A stretch of 8,496 nt of DNA from an uncultured Neisseria sp. (GCA_937919795.1 CALFOA010000019.1:1-8496); one strand, 5' to 3'; numbered from the stretch's first letter, positions 1-5,532 are shown. Notes: a model not told the origin generated them from the sequence alone. A program made the numbers and translations.

Positions 1-1
1 A

Positions 2-595
2 GGTATGCCGCCGTTGGTGTGCGATATGTCGTCTGAGATTTTGTCGCGCCGGGTGAATGTGGCCGATTTCGGTGTGATTTATGCCGGTGCGCAGAAAAAC
101 ATTGGCCCGGCGGGCGCGACGGTGGTGATTATCCGCGAGGATTTATTGGATCGCTGTTCCGACCGAGTACCGGATGTGTGGAACTACCGCGCGCACGTGA
201 ACCGCCAAGGCATGTATAACACGCCGGCCACTTATCCGATTTATATCGCGGGGCTGGTGTTCCGCTGGTTGGAATCGCAAGGCGGGTTAGGCCGGATGGA
301 AGCGATCAATACCGAGAAGGCGCGCTTGCTGTATGAAGCAATCGATAACAGCGGCGGTTTTTATCTCAATAATATCCAGCCGGATGCGCGCTCGAAGATG
401 AATGTGATTTTCCGTACCGGCAATAAGGAGTTGGATAAACTGTTTGTACAAGAATCCACCCTCCGCGGCCTGTGCCAGCTGGAAGGCTACAAAACGGTGG
501 GCGGTATGCGCGCAAGTATTTACAATGCGATGCCGCTGCAAGGGGTGGAAGCCTTGGTTGAGTTTATGCAGGAATTTCAGCGCCGTTACGGTTGA
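2..595 (+). CDS. serC: Phosphoserine aminotransferase, C-terminal part (5'-truncated)
   Basis: SerC transfers an amino group between glutamate and 3-phosphohydroxypyruvate in serine synthesis, and also acts in pyridoxal 5'-phosphate synthesis; it is cytosolic and PLP-dependent. The frame is open from base 2, so the gene enters from outside the window and the ATG at base 5 is internal. The visible 198 codons are a little over half of the usual protein of about 365 residues. The PLP-binding lysine is in GAQKNIGPAG (codon 31 counted from the ATG at 5), preceded by the DMSSEILSR segment usual before it. The rest is the small C-terminal domain, ending VEFMQEFQRRYG. It stops at TGA 593-595, followed within about 10 nt by a DUS-hairpin terminator. 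It converges on sspB. No frame damage is seen. Identification is firm; the missing N-terminus is a window-edge effect. Confidence 0.95.
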   Translation, partial: GMPPLVCDMSSEILSRRVNVADFGVIYAGAQKNIGPAGATVVIIREDLLDRCSDRVPDVWNYRAHVNRQGMYNTPATYPIYIAGLVFRWLESQGGLGRMEAINTEKARLLYEAIDNSGGFYLNNIQPDARSKMNVIFRTGNKELDKLFVQESTLRGLCQLEGYKTVGGMRASIYNAMPLQGVEALVEFMQEFQRRYG

Positions 596-605
596 GTGTG
601 TAAAT

Positions 606-650
606 AAACAAATGCCTGTCTGAAAACGTTTCAGACAGGCATTTGTTTTT
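606..650 (+). terminator. serC terminator made of two inverted DUS copies
   Basis: Left arm 606-625 and right arm 629-648 pair over 20 bp around a 3-nt loop (626-628), and the right arm runs into T-rich sequence (646-650). Each arm contains an exact TGCCTGTCTGAA: + strand 613-624, - strand 630-641. Inverted DUS pairs used as intrinsic terminators are well known in Neisseria. This one ends serC. Confidence 0.85.
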
Positions 651-656
651 CGTTTA

Positions 657-677
657 AAGCTTTTATTTCACCAACTT
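657..677 (-). repeat. Second copy of the sspB 3' end (21-bp direct repeat, copy 1)
   Basis: The 21 bases at 657-677 are identical to 953-973, which cover the last codons and stop of sspB. Read on the - strand this copy also gives LKLVK plus stop, in the same frame as the real sspB end, but nothing upstream continues the gene. Both copies lie just downstream (on +) of a DUS hairpin, so the repeated unit looks like hairpin plus sspB tail. It is most likely a duplication or recombination scar. Confidence 0.75.
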
Positions 678-692
678 TAAATCGGGCAGATT

Positions 693-827
693 CTGGGAGC
701 GCGGGCGGCTCGCCCGCATTTGCCCGCAGGGCAAACTGAGCAGGGTTAAAAGCTTGCGTAATACTGAGCATCAGCCTGCAGATACAAGCGAGCCGCCTGC
801 TTGCGGGCGAGCCGCCCGCGCTCCCAG
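693..827. repeat. Palindromic GC-rich repeat element (REP/MITE-like) with 26-bp perfect inverted arms
   Basis: Arms 693-718 and 802-827 are perfect reverse complements of 26 nt, separated by 83 nt. Each arm can also fold alone: 701-707 pairs with 711-717 around GCT. The spacer contains another hairpin, 719-725 with 729-735. A motif of the outer arm, GCGAGCCGC, recurs at 788-796 just inside the right arm. The reverse strand translates to AGEPPALP/AGGSPA-type strings, which I recognise as spurious translations of a widespread dispersed bacterial repeat. No transposase is present, so if mobile it would be non-autonomous. It fills the stretch 651-870, where I see no gene. Confidence 0.65.
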
Positions 828-869
828 GGGGGGCTGATTTAATTGGAAAGTTAAAGTAGCTTATTTTGT

Positions 870-937
870 AAAAAATGCCTGTCTGAAAATCTTTTAGCTG
901 CGGAGAAACTCGCAAGCTCGTTTTCAGACAGGCATTT
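870..937 (-). terminator. sspB terminator, DUS inverted pair with long loop
   Basis: Arms 873-889 and 921-937 pair perfectly over 17 bp around a 31-nt loop. Each arm holds an exact DUS (876-887 on +, 923-934 on -). On the - strand the stem runs directly into six T (complement of 870-875), which fits termination of sspB transcripts. The loop is longer than in the serC terminator. Confidence 0.75.
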
Positions 938-952
938 CTGTGTTTTTGCTTC

Positions 953-973
953 AAGCTTTTATTTCACCAACTT
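953..973 (-). repeat. 21-bp direct repeat, copy 2 (functional sspB 3' end)
   Basis: Identical to 657-677. It includes the stop codon and the last codons of sspB (LKLVK). Only this copy is joined to the sspB reading frame. Confidence 0.75.
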
Positions 974-1414
974 CAAACTTTTTTTCGGTTTGTCGCCGCC
1001 ATCGGGTGGCGTGCTATCGGTATGCGGTTCGGCACCTGCTTCATCGTGTTCTTTTTCCACCATGTGCAGCGGGGCTTTGCCGGTTTTTTCGTGTTCGGGC
1101 ATCCAAGGCTCGGCGTCGAAGCCCATGCCTTCGCCGCTTTCGCGGGCGAAAATGCTGACGATGTGGCCGATCGGAATCCAAATTTCATGTGCCACGCCGC
1201 CGAAACGGGCGGAAAAATGCACCCATTCGTTATCGATGGTGAGGCCGTGCGAAGCAGTGGGGCCGATATTCAGCACAATTTCGCTGTCGCGCACGTATTG
1301 CATCGGTACGCGGGTGTGTTCGTTTACCCAGGCCACGATGTGCGGGGTTTGCTGGTTGTCGTTACACCATTCGTAAATGGCGCGTACGAGATAGGGTTTG
1401 GTGCTGGTAGACAT
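959..1414 (-). CDS. sspB: ClpXP protease specificity-enhancing factor / stringent starvation protein B
   Basis: SspB is the adaptor that binds ssrA-tagged proteins from stalled ribosomes and delivers them to ClpXP. The product is 151 residues. The N-terminal substrate-binding fold is visible as KPYLVRAIYEW, VPMQYVRDSEIVLNI and FSARFGGV, matching E. coli SspB segments. After about residue 105 comes a charged, low-complexity linker, then the C-terminal peptide KSLKLVK, equivalent to the E. coli tail (LRVVK) that docks on the ClpX zinc-binding domain. I chose the ATG at 1414 because GGGAAG lies about 8 nt upstream and the homology begins there; an in-frame TTG at 1444 falls inside the upstream hairpin. 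It follows sspA, as in most beta- and gammaproteobacteria, but an intrinsic terminator lies between them. The 3' end is duplicated at 657-677. Confidence 0.95.
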   Translation of the reverse strand: MSTSTKPYLVRAIYEWCNDNQQTPHIVAWVNEHTRVPMQYVRDSEIVLNIGPTASHGLTIDNEWVHFSARFGGVAHEIWIPIGHIVSIFARESGEGMGFDAEPWMPEHEKTGKAPLHMVEKEHDEAGAEPHTDSTPPDGGDKPKKSLKLVK

Positions 1415-1429
1415 GATGTTTACTTCCCG

Positions 1430-1464
1430 AAAAAAGGCAAGCAACCGCCTCAGCGGTTGCTTGC
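1430..1464 (-). terminator. Intrinsic terminator/attenuator between sspA and sspB
   Basis: On the - strand a perfect 12-bp stem (1453-1464 with 1437-1448, loop 1449-1452) is followed after one base by six T (1435-1430). It has no DUS. It lies 38 nt after the sspA stop, and its T-tract ends only 15 nt before the sspB ATG, just ahead of the sspB ribosome binding site. SspB expression therefore needs read-through or a promoter inside sspA. Confidence 0.8.
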
Positions 1465-1502
1465 TAGGGCGAATAATCTAAATAATCAGTTCGCCTTCTG
1501 GA

Positions 1503-2108
1503 TTAACGGCGCATGGCTTTTTCAGCCGGGGTGAGCGCTTCGATAAAGGCTTCGCGTTGGAAAATACGCTCGGCGTATTTCAGCAGCGGGGCGGCGGATT
1601 TACCCAAGCGGATGTCGTAGTGATCGAGGCGCCACAGCAGAGGAGCGAGGGCTACGTCGATCATGGAGAAGTCGTCGCCCAGGATGTATTTGGTTTTGCT
1701 GAACTGGGGAGCGATAACGGTTAAACCGTTGGCAATCGCTTCACGCGCTTTGGTTTGGTCTTTCGGGCTAGATTCCGGGTCTTCCAGCACTTGAACATGG
1801 CTGAACAACTCTTTTTCCATGCGGAACAACACCAAACGGCCACGGCCGCGCATCACGGGGTCGCCCGGCATCAGTTGCGGGTGCGGGAAGCGCTCGTCGA
1901 TGTATTCGTTGATGATGTTGGATTCGTGCAGAATCAGGTCGCGTTCCACTAATACCGGTACTTGGTTGTAAGGATTCATGATGGCGAGGTCTTCGGGTTT
2001 GTTGAAGATGTCGACATCTTTGATTTCAAAATCCATGCCTTTTTCAAACAATACGAAACGGCAGCGGTGGCTGAACGGGCAGGTAATGCCGGAATACAGA
2101 ATCATCAT
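1503..2108 (-). CDS. sspA: Stringent starvation protein A (GST-fold RNA polymerase-associated protein)
   Basis: SspA binds RNA polymerase and modulates promoter use in stationary phase and under stress; in Neisseria it has also been linked to virulence-gene control. The product is 201 residues. The N-terminal thioredoxin-like domain starts MMILYSGITCPFSHRCR and includes the cis-proline segment NQVPVL and HESNIINEYID. The FPHPQLMPGDP segment matches the surface PHP motif of E. coli SspA. The C-terminal helical GST domain includes FSMIDVALAPLLWRLDHY. I chose the ATG at 2108 (a second ATG is at 2105) because homology begins there, giving the family length, and GGAG lies about 11 nt upstream; the in-frame start at 2174 would add 22 unrelated residues. 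A promoter is seen at 2251-2279. It is followed by a terminator and sspB. Confidence 0.95.
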   Translation of the reverse strand: MMILYSGITCPFSHRCRFVLFEKGMDFEIKDVDIFNKPEDLAIMNPYNQVPVLVERDLILHESNIINEYIDERFPHPQLMPGDPVMRGRGRLVLFRMEKELFSHVQVLEDPESSPKDQTKAREAIANGLTVIAPQFSKTKYILGDDFSMIDVALAPLLWRLDHYDIRLGKSAAPLLKYAERIFQREAFIEALTPAEKAMRR

Positions 2109-2250
2109 GATGATGCGGGCTCCATAATGTGGAAGCAGCTCCCGCGTGAACAGCGGCAGGTACCGGTGAATCAATAGAGGCGGGAACGGCTGGTTTTAGA
2201 GACGGCACTGGCTGGTTATAAGGGCGGTGCCGGAAATCGAATGATGCGTA

Positions 2251-2279
2251 ATTATACCGGTTTTCAAGTAAAAAGCCAA
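2251..2279 (-). promoter_or_regulatory. Putative sigma70 promoter for sspA
   Basis: On the - strand TTGGCT (2279-2274) is followed by a 17-nt spacer and a perfect TATAAT (2256-2251). Transcription would start near 2244, leaving a leader of about 135 nt before the ATG at 2108. The surrounding 2264-2330 is AT-rich. In the leader, GGCTGGTT occurs twice on the + strand (2188-2195 and 2210-2217); I see no known riboswitch. Confidence 0.6.
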
Positions 2280-2328
2280 GAAAACGAGTTTAATTTATTG
2301 ATTTTTATATTGTTTTTAAATATTTGTT

Positions 2329-2589
2329 TTATAGATTGTGCCACCAGAATAAGGCGGTTTGGCACCAGGCAAATACGTTGGCCAGCCAGATAAGAAAATG
2401 CAAAATCGGGAAACGCAACATGCTGATGCCCCAGCGGTCGGCCACGCTGCGGGCTTTTTCGCTGAGAAACTGCTGTTTGGCGTTTTTGGACGAAGTAACG
2501 AGGTTGAACCAAATGCTGCCCCACATGATGCTGGCTAAAAACCAGACGGTGAGCACAATGGCGAGGATAAGGGTGAGGGTAAAGGACAT
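2329..2589 (-). CDS. Small two-helix inner-membrane protein, unknown function
   Basis: The 86-residue product has two clear hydrophobic segments, about residues 4-28 (rich in L, I, W) and 57-82 (rich in F, W, L). A short charged cytoplasmic-type loop joins them: SSKNAKQQFLSEKARSVADRWG. It looks like a hairpin membrane protein with many aromatic residues. I do not recognise the family and assign no function. The start ATG at 2589 has a weak upstream AAGAAA and lies about 35 nt downstream of a good extended -10 element (2626-2634), which supports it as a real gene. Both alternative frames here lack such signals and are shadows. It reads towards sspA but sspA has its own promoter, so it is probably transcribed separately. 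No clear terminator is seen after it, only AT-rich DNA. Confidence 0.7.
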   Translation of the reverse strand: MSFTLTLILAIVLTVWFLASIMWGSIWFNLVTSSKNAKQQFLSEKARSVADRWGISMLRFPILHFLIWLANVFAWCQTALFWWHNL

Positions 2590-2625
2590 GGCGGTTTCTT
2601 ATTGAAATGAAAGACGTTTGACCGG

Positions 2626-2634
2626 ATTATCCCA
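2626..2634 (-). promoter_or_regulatory. Putative extended -10 promoter of the small membrane protein gene
   Basis: The - strand reads TGG-GATAAT (2634-2626), an extended -10 with five of six bases matching TATAAT. No good -35 is seen at 16-18 nt, as is typical of extended -10 promoters. It sits about 37 nt upstream of the ATG at 2589. Confidence 0.4.
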
Positions 2635-2655
2635 TAAACGGGCATGATGGGGAAT

Positions 2656-2691
2656 GCGGGCGTACAGGCAGTTTTTTGCCTGCACACCCGC
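2656..2691. repeat. Imperfect hairpin with T-rich loop
   Basis: CAGGCA (2665-2670) pairs with TGCCTG (2677-2682). GCGGG (2656-2660) pairs with CCCGC (2687-2691), with an internal loop containing two further pairs. The T-run (2672-2677) is in and next to the loop, not after the stem, so it does not look like an ordinary terminator. Its role is unknown. Confidence 0.4.
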
Positions 2692-2695
2692 TAAA

Positions 2696-2707
2696 TGCCT
2701 GTCTGAA
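2696..2707 (+). repeat. Single DNA uptake sequence (TG-wad dialect)
   Basis: Exact TGCCTGTCTGAA without an inverted partner. It lies between the divergent membrane-protein and immunity genes, just after the hairpin at 2656-2691. The rest of the gap, 2708-2860, shows no gene I can support. Confidence 0.85.
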
Positions 2708-2877
2708 AAGAAGCGTGGCGGGTTTATGCGATGCTAAAATAAGCTTTTCCGCCAAGCTCAATCAGAACTTCTTTATTCGGGCAACGGGTAGCGCGCCGAT
2801 GGGTTTGTTATTGAGTAAGACGGTGAATGGCAACCTTATAAGAACGCTTTAAAAAATACACTTAAGAGGAAAATGGT

Positions 2878-3333
2878 ATGTTACAAGAAGACCAAATTAT
2901 TTATCAAAAAATTGGCAAGTTGCTGTGGTCGATTATGCCGCTCGAAGCTAAAGAGATTATTTATCTCGCGCAGCTTTATGAAAATGTAACCCAAGCAGGT
3001 GCTCATTGGATTGATAAAGAGGGAAAAGAGAGAAGTTTCTATGATGGATTTGAAAATCCCATTCAGGAAATTGAATACAAGATTAGAGAATCATTGGAAA
3101 CCCTGCAAAAACTCCCTTTGTTTCAACAAGATTCTTGGACTCAATGTCAGGTAACACTAAATGAGCAAGGAAAATTTAAAATCAAATTTGCTTATATTCC
3201 TGAAGAAGATTCTTGGCCAAATATGTTTATGAAAGGTGTCAGTGATTTAACTGAAGCTGAACTTGGCGAGCCCAATTATGTTCCCAAAGAAATTTGGGAA
3301 GAACGGGTGAGATTAAAAAATCAGGATTCCTGA
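2878..3333 (+). CDS. YezG/DUF600-type immunity protein (orphan)
   Basis: The 151-residue soluble protein starts with a helical region containing YQKIGKLLWSIMP. The middle part has an acidic/aromatic stretch, and the C-terminal half carries WTQCQVTLNEQGKFKIKF followed by AYIPEED. This W...L..GKF.I.F.Y pattern is that of the YezG (DUF600) family, antitoxins that neutralise toxins delivered by contact-dependent or LXG/Maf-type systems. The start ATG at 2878 has AGAGGA at 2865-2870; the ATG at 2873 is out of frame. No toxin or delivery gene is visible on either side. Hand counts give 21 of 60 G+C at 2881-2940 and 22 of 60 at 3001-3060, against 34 of 60 in pyrD (3841-3900), so the base composition is foreign to its neighbours. 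A weak promoter may be TTGAGT (2811) with TTATAA (2836), spacer 19. Family call is by pattern, not by search. Confidence 0.75.
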   Translation: MLQEDQIIYQKIGKLLWSIMPLEAKEIIYLAQLYENVTQAGAHWIDKEGKERSFYDGFENPIQEIEYKIRESLETLQKLPLFQQDSWTQCQVTLNEQGKFKIKFAYIPEEDSWPNMFMKGVSDLTEAELGEPNYVPKEIWEERVRLKNQDS

Positions 3334-3342
3334 AAAATAGGC

Positions 3343-3376
3343 AGGCCGTCTGAAAGTTGATTACTTTAGACGGCCT
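3343..3376. terminator. Bidirectional hairpin carrying an AG-dialect DUS
   Basis: The left arm 3343-3356 contains AGGCCGTCTGAA (3343-3354), the AG-DUS of the meningococcal/gonococcal group. It pairs with 3364-3376 with one bulged G and a 7-nt loop (3357-3363). T-rich sequence follows on both strands: TTTT at 3381-3384 on +, and a T5 run complementary to 3333-3338 on -. It can end both the immunity gene and pyrD transcripts. It is the only hairpin here built from this dialect. Confidence 0.7.
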
Positions 3377-3409
3377 TAGATTTTCAATGAAGATTGATCC
3401 AAACAGATA

Positions 3410-3421
3410 TGCCTGTCTGAA
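3410..3421 (+). repeat. Single DNA uptake sequence (TG-wad dialect)
   Basis: Exact TGCCTGTCTGAA, 10 nt beyond the pyrD stop codon (on its downstream side). It has no inverted partner of the same dialect nearby. Confidence 0.85.
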
Positions 3422-3430
3422 CGCTTTGCT

Positions 3431-4447
3431 TTACCCCTTGCGTGCCTGCAAATGGCGCAAGCATTCGCCGATTAAATCGGGGCCGCGGTAAATCATGCCG
3501 CTGTAAATCTGCACGGCGCTGGCGCCCAGCTCGATTTTGCGCACGGCATCGGCACCTTGCAGAATACCGCCGACGCCGATTAGCGGAATGCGGCCGTTTA
3601 ATTCGGCGGCCAGTTGTTGCAGCACGCGGTTGCTGGCGGTGCGTACCGGCATGCCGCTGAGGCCGCCGTTTTCCGCTGCCAGCGGATGGTTGCCGAGCGA
3701 GGATTTGTCGATGGTGGTGTTGGTGGCGATCACGCCGTCCATTTCCACTTGTTGCACCACATGGGCGATGTCGGCTACTTGGGCTTCGTCTAAATCGGGG
3801 GCGATTTTCACCGCCAGCGGCACGTATTTGCCGTGTTGGGCACGCAGGTGGGCTTGTTTGTCTTTTAATGCGGTGAGCAGCGCGCTTAATTCGTCGCCGC
3901 CTTGCAGCGAGCGTAGGTTTTGGGTGTTGGGCGAGGAAATGTTGACGGTGATGTAGTCGGCATACGGATAGGCTTTTTCTAGGCAAATCAGGTAGTCATC
4001 CGCCGCGTTTTCGATCGGGGTGGTGGCGTTTTTGCCGATGTTGATGCCCAGAATGCCTTGGCGGCGGCTGTTTTCGATGTTGCGTATCATCGCGTCGATG
4101 CCGTGGTTGTTAAAGCCCATGCGGTTGATGATGGCTTGGTGTTCGGGCAGGCGGAACAGGCGCGGTTTGGGGTTGCCGTCTTGCGGTTTGGGGGTGATGG
4201 TGCCGATTTCGATAAAGCCGAAGCCGAGCGCAAACAAGGCATCGATGCATTCGCCGTTTTTGTCGAGGCCGGCAGCGAGGCCGACCGGGTTGGGCAGGTT
4301 CAAGCCCATCAGCGAGGTGGGCAGGCTGATGGCGGGGGCCGCGGGCAGCAGCTTGTATTGCTGCGCTTTTTGCAGCGCGTTCAGCGTGAGGTGGTGGGCT
4401 TGTTCGGCATCGAGGCGGAACAGCAAAGGGCGAATAAAGGAATACAT
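3431..4447 (-). CDS. pyrD: Dihydroorotate dehydrogenase (quinone), class 2
   Basis: PyrD oxidises dihydroorotate to orotate with FMN and passes electrons to the quinone pool, the fourth step of pyrimidine synthesis, at the inner membrane. The 338-residue length matches class 2 enzymes (E. coli 336). The N-terminal membrane-associating helices (MYSFIRPLLFRLDAEQAHHL) are present, as expected for class 2. NPVGLAAGLDKNGE (53-66) and INRMGFNN (107-114) form the FMN/substrate pocket. VNISSPNT (168-175) contains the catalytic serine, Ser172 (E. coli Ser175). LAVKIAPD has the FMN lysine K214, and GVGGI (291-295) and the IYSGMIYRGP end bind the phosphate. The start ATG at 4447 has CAGG just upstream, inside a DUS variant. 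It follows the S49 peptidase gene by 56 nt with no terminator hairpin, so co-transcription is likely. Confidence 0.97.
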   Translation of the reverse strand: MYSFIRPLLFRLDAEQAHHLTLNALQKAQQYKLLPAAPAISLPTSLMGLNLPNPVGLAAGLDKNGECIDALFALGFGFIEIGTITPKPQDGNPKPRLFRLPEHQAIINRMGFNNHGIDAMIRNIENSRRQGILGINIGKNATTPIENAADDYLICLEKAYPYADYITVNISSPNTQNLRSLQGGDELSALLTALKDKQAHLRAQHGKYVPLAVKIAPDLDEAQVADIAHVVQQVEMDGVIATNTTIDKSSLGNHPLAAENGGLSGMPVRTASNRVLQQLAAELNGRIPLIGVGGILQGADAVRKIELGASAVQIYSGMIYRGPDLIGECLRHLQARKG

Positions 4448-4451
4448 AATA

Positions 4452-4463
4452 GGCCTGTCTGAA
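4452..4463 (+). repeat. Variant DUS overlapping the pyrD ribosome binding site
   Basis: GGCCTGTCTGAA differs from the TG-wad 12-mer only at base 1. Read on the pyrD strand its end supplies ACAGG, 4-8 nt before the ATG at 4447, which is the only Shine-Dalgarno-like sequence there. Confidence 0.6.
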
Positions 4464-4485
4464 AAAACAATTGCGGGGTAATAAA

Positions 4486-4497
4486 TGCCTGTCTGAA
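4486..4497 (+). repeat. Single DNA uptake sequence (TG-wad dialect)
   Basis: Exact TGCCTGTCTGAA between the S49 peptidase stop and pyrD. It is in the same orientation as the variant at 4452-4463, so the two cannot pair into a terminator. Confidence 0.85.
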
Positions 4498-4503
4498 AAA
4501 GGT

Positions 4504-5532
4504 TTACCAGCCTTTTTCTTCAATCACCCGGCGCACGCTCTGTTCCATTTCGCTGCCGAGGCGGCGGCTAATTAATTTAGAGAAATTGTCGTCTTGCACG
4601 GTGTAATCCACAATCTCGGGCGCTTGCACCACATCACGGGCGACACTGTAAATATTGCCAAAGTCGTCTACCAAACCAACTTTTTTCGCTTCCAAGCCGG
4701 TATAGATGCGGCCGCTGAATACGTCGGGATACTGCTTATCCAGCAAGCGATTGCCGCGGCCGGTTTTTACTGCTTGGATAAATTCGCTGTGGATGTCTTT
4801 CAGCATCGCTTGCCAGATGGCTTGCTGCTCGGGGGTTTCCGGGCTGAACGGATCGCCCATGCCTTTGTTGTCGCCGGCGGTGCGCAGGCGGCGTTTGATG
4901 CCGAGTTTGTCCATCAGGCCGGTGAAGTCGAAGCCACCGCCGATGACGCCGATGCTGCCGACCAAGCTGGAGGGGTCGGCATAAATTTTATCGGCCGCCG
5001 CCGCGATGTAGTAGCAACCCGAAGCACACATGTCTTCCGCCACCACGTAAACCGGCACTTTCGGGTGCATGGCTTTCAAGCGGCGGACTTCGGCAAAGGC
5101 GGTGTTGGAGACTACCGGAGAGCCGCCGGGGCTGTTGGCACGGATGATGATGCCTTTTACCTGTTTGTTTTTATACGCGGCTTCCAGACTATCGCGTAAC
5201 ATGGCCACTTGGTCTTGATAACCGCCGCCGATTTCGCCGTTTAATTCAATCATAGCGGTGTGGTCGCCGGAAACACTTTTGCTCTCGCTGCCGGCACTGC
5301 CGCAACTGCGCATGCTCACCAATACCGACAGCACCATCATCACGCCGACACCGCGCCAGATGTTGCGCCATAAACGGGCGCGTCGTTGTTCCTGCTGTGC
5401 GGAGAGCAACAACTCGCGCAGGGTTTGCCGCTCCCAGCTTGATTCGGCAGCGGCAGCTTGTGGGGCGAATGGGGTGTGTTGCGGATCGTTTGGCGGTGGT
5501 GCGTCGTTATCGCGGCGGATGTTGTAGTTCAT
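4504..5532 (-). CDS. sppA: S49-family signal peptide peptidase (SppA-like), membrane-anchored
   Basis: SppA-type enzymes are membrane-anchored serine proteases that degrade leftover signal peptides. This is the short form, 342 residues. Residues 1-55 are hydrophilic, proline- and alanine-rich then highly charged (QQEQRRARLWR). One membrane helix lies at about 57-74. The S49 domain starts near 93. IRANSPGGSP (130-139) is the substrate-strand motif. Ser171 in ASGCYYIAAAADKIYA is the predicted nucleophile, and Lys223 in TAGDNKGMGDPFSP the predicted general base, giving a Ser-Lys dyad. The motif here has Cys173 where many family members have Gly (ASGGYY). VGSIGVIGG (191-199) is typical. The ATG at 5532 has only a weak AGAAA upstream; homology with Neisseria MNYNI... 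proteins supports it. A promoter is proposed at 5563-5591. pyrD follows. Confidence 0.9.
   Translation of the reverse strand: MNYNIRRDNDAPPPNDPQHTPFAPQAAAAESSWERQTLRELLLSAQQEQRRARLWRNIWRGVGVMMVLSVLVSMRSCGSAGSESKSVSGDHTAMIELNGEIGGGYQDQVAMLRDSLEAAYKNKQVKGIIIRANSPGGSPVVSNTAFAEVRRLKAMHPKVPVYVVAEDMCASGCYYIAAAADKIYADPSSLVGSIGVIGGGFDFTGLMDKLGIKRRLRTAGDNKGMGDPFSPETPEQQAIWQAMLKDIHSEFIQAVKTGRGNRLLDKQYPDVFSGRIYTGLEAKKVGLVDDFGNIYSVARDVVQAPEIVDYTVQDDNFSKLISRRLGSEMEQSVRRVIEEKGW

Noticed and set aside
631..954. 107-codon open frame on the - strand
   Set aside because: It runs through two DUS hairpins and the palindromic repeat; its AGGSPA/AGEPPALP strings are the usual translation of a dispersed repeat, and it has no RBS or family match.
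600..960. CRISPR array (repeated short motifs with spacers)
   Set aside because: The repeats are inverted DUS pairs and one palindromic element, without regularly spaced direct repeats or cas genes.
1022..1534. 170-codon open frame on the + strand opposite sspB
   Set aside because: Antisense shadow of sspB; the - strand frame matches SspB motif by motif.
3384..3986. 200-codon Arg/His-rich frame on the - strand inside pyrD
   Set aside because: Out-of-frame shadow of GC-rich pyrD with low-complexity composition and no motifs.
4594..5199. 201-codon + frame opposite the S49 peptidase gene
   Set aside because: Antisense shadow; the - strand frame has the complete S49 motifs.
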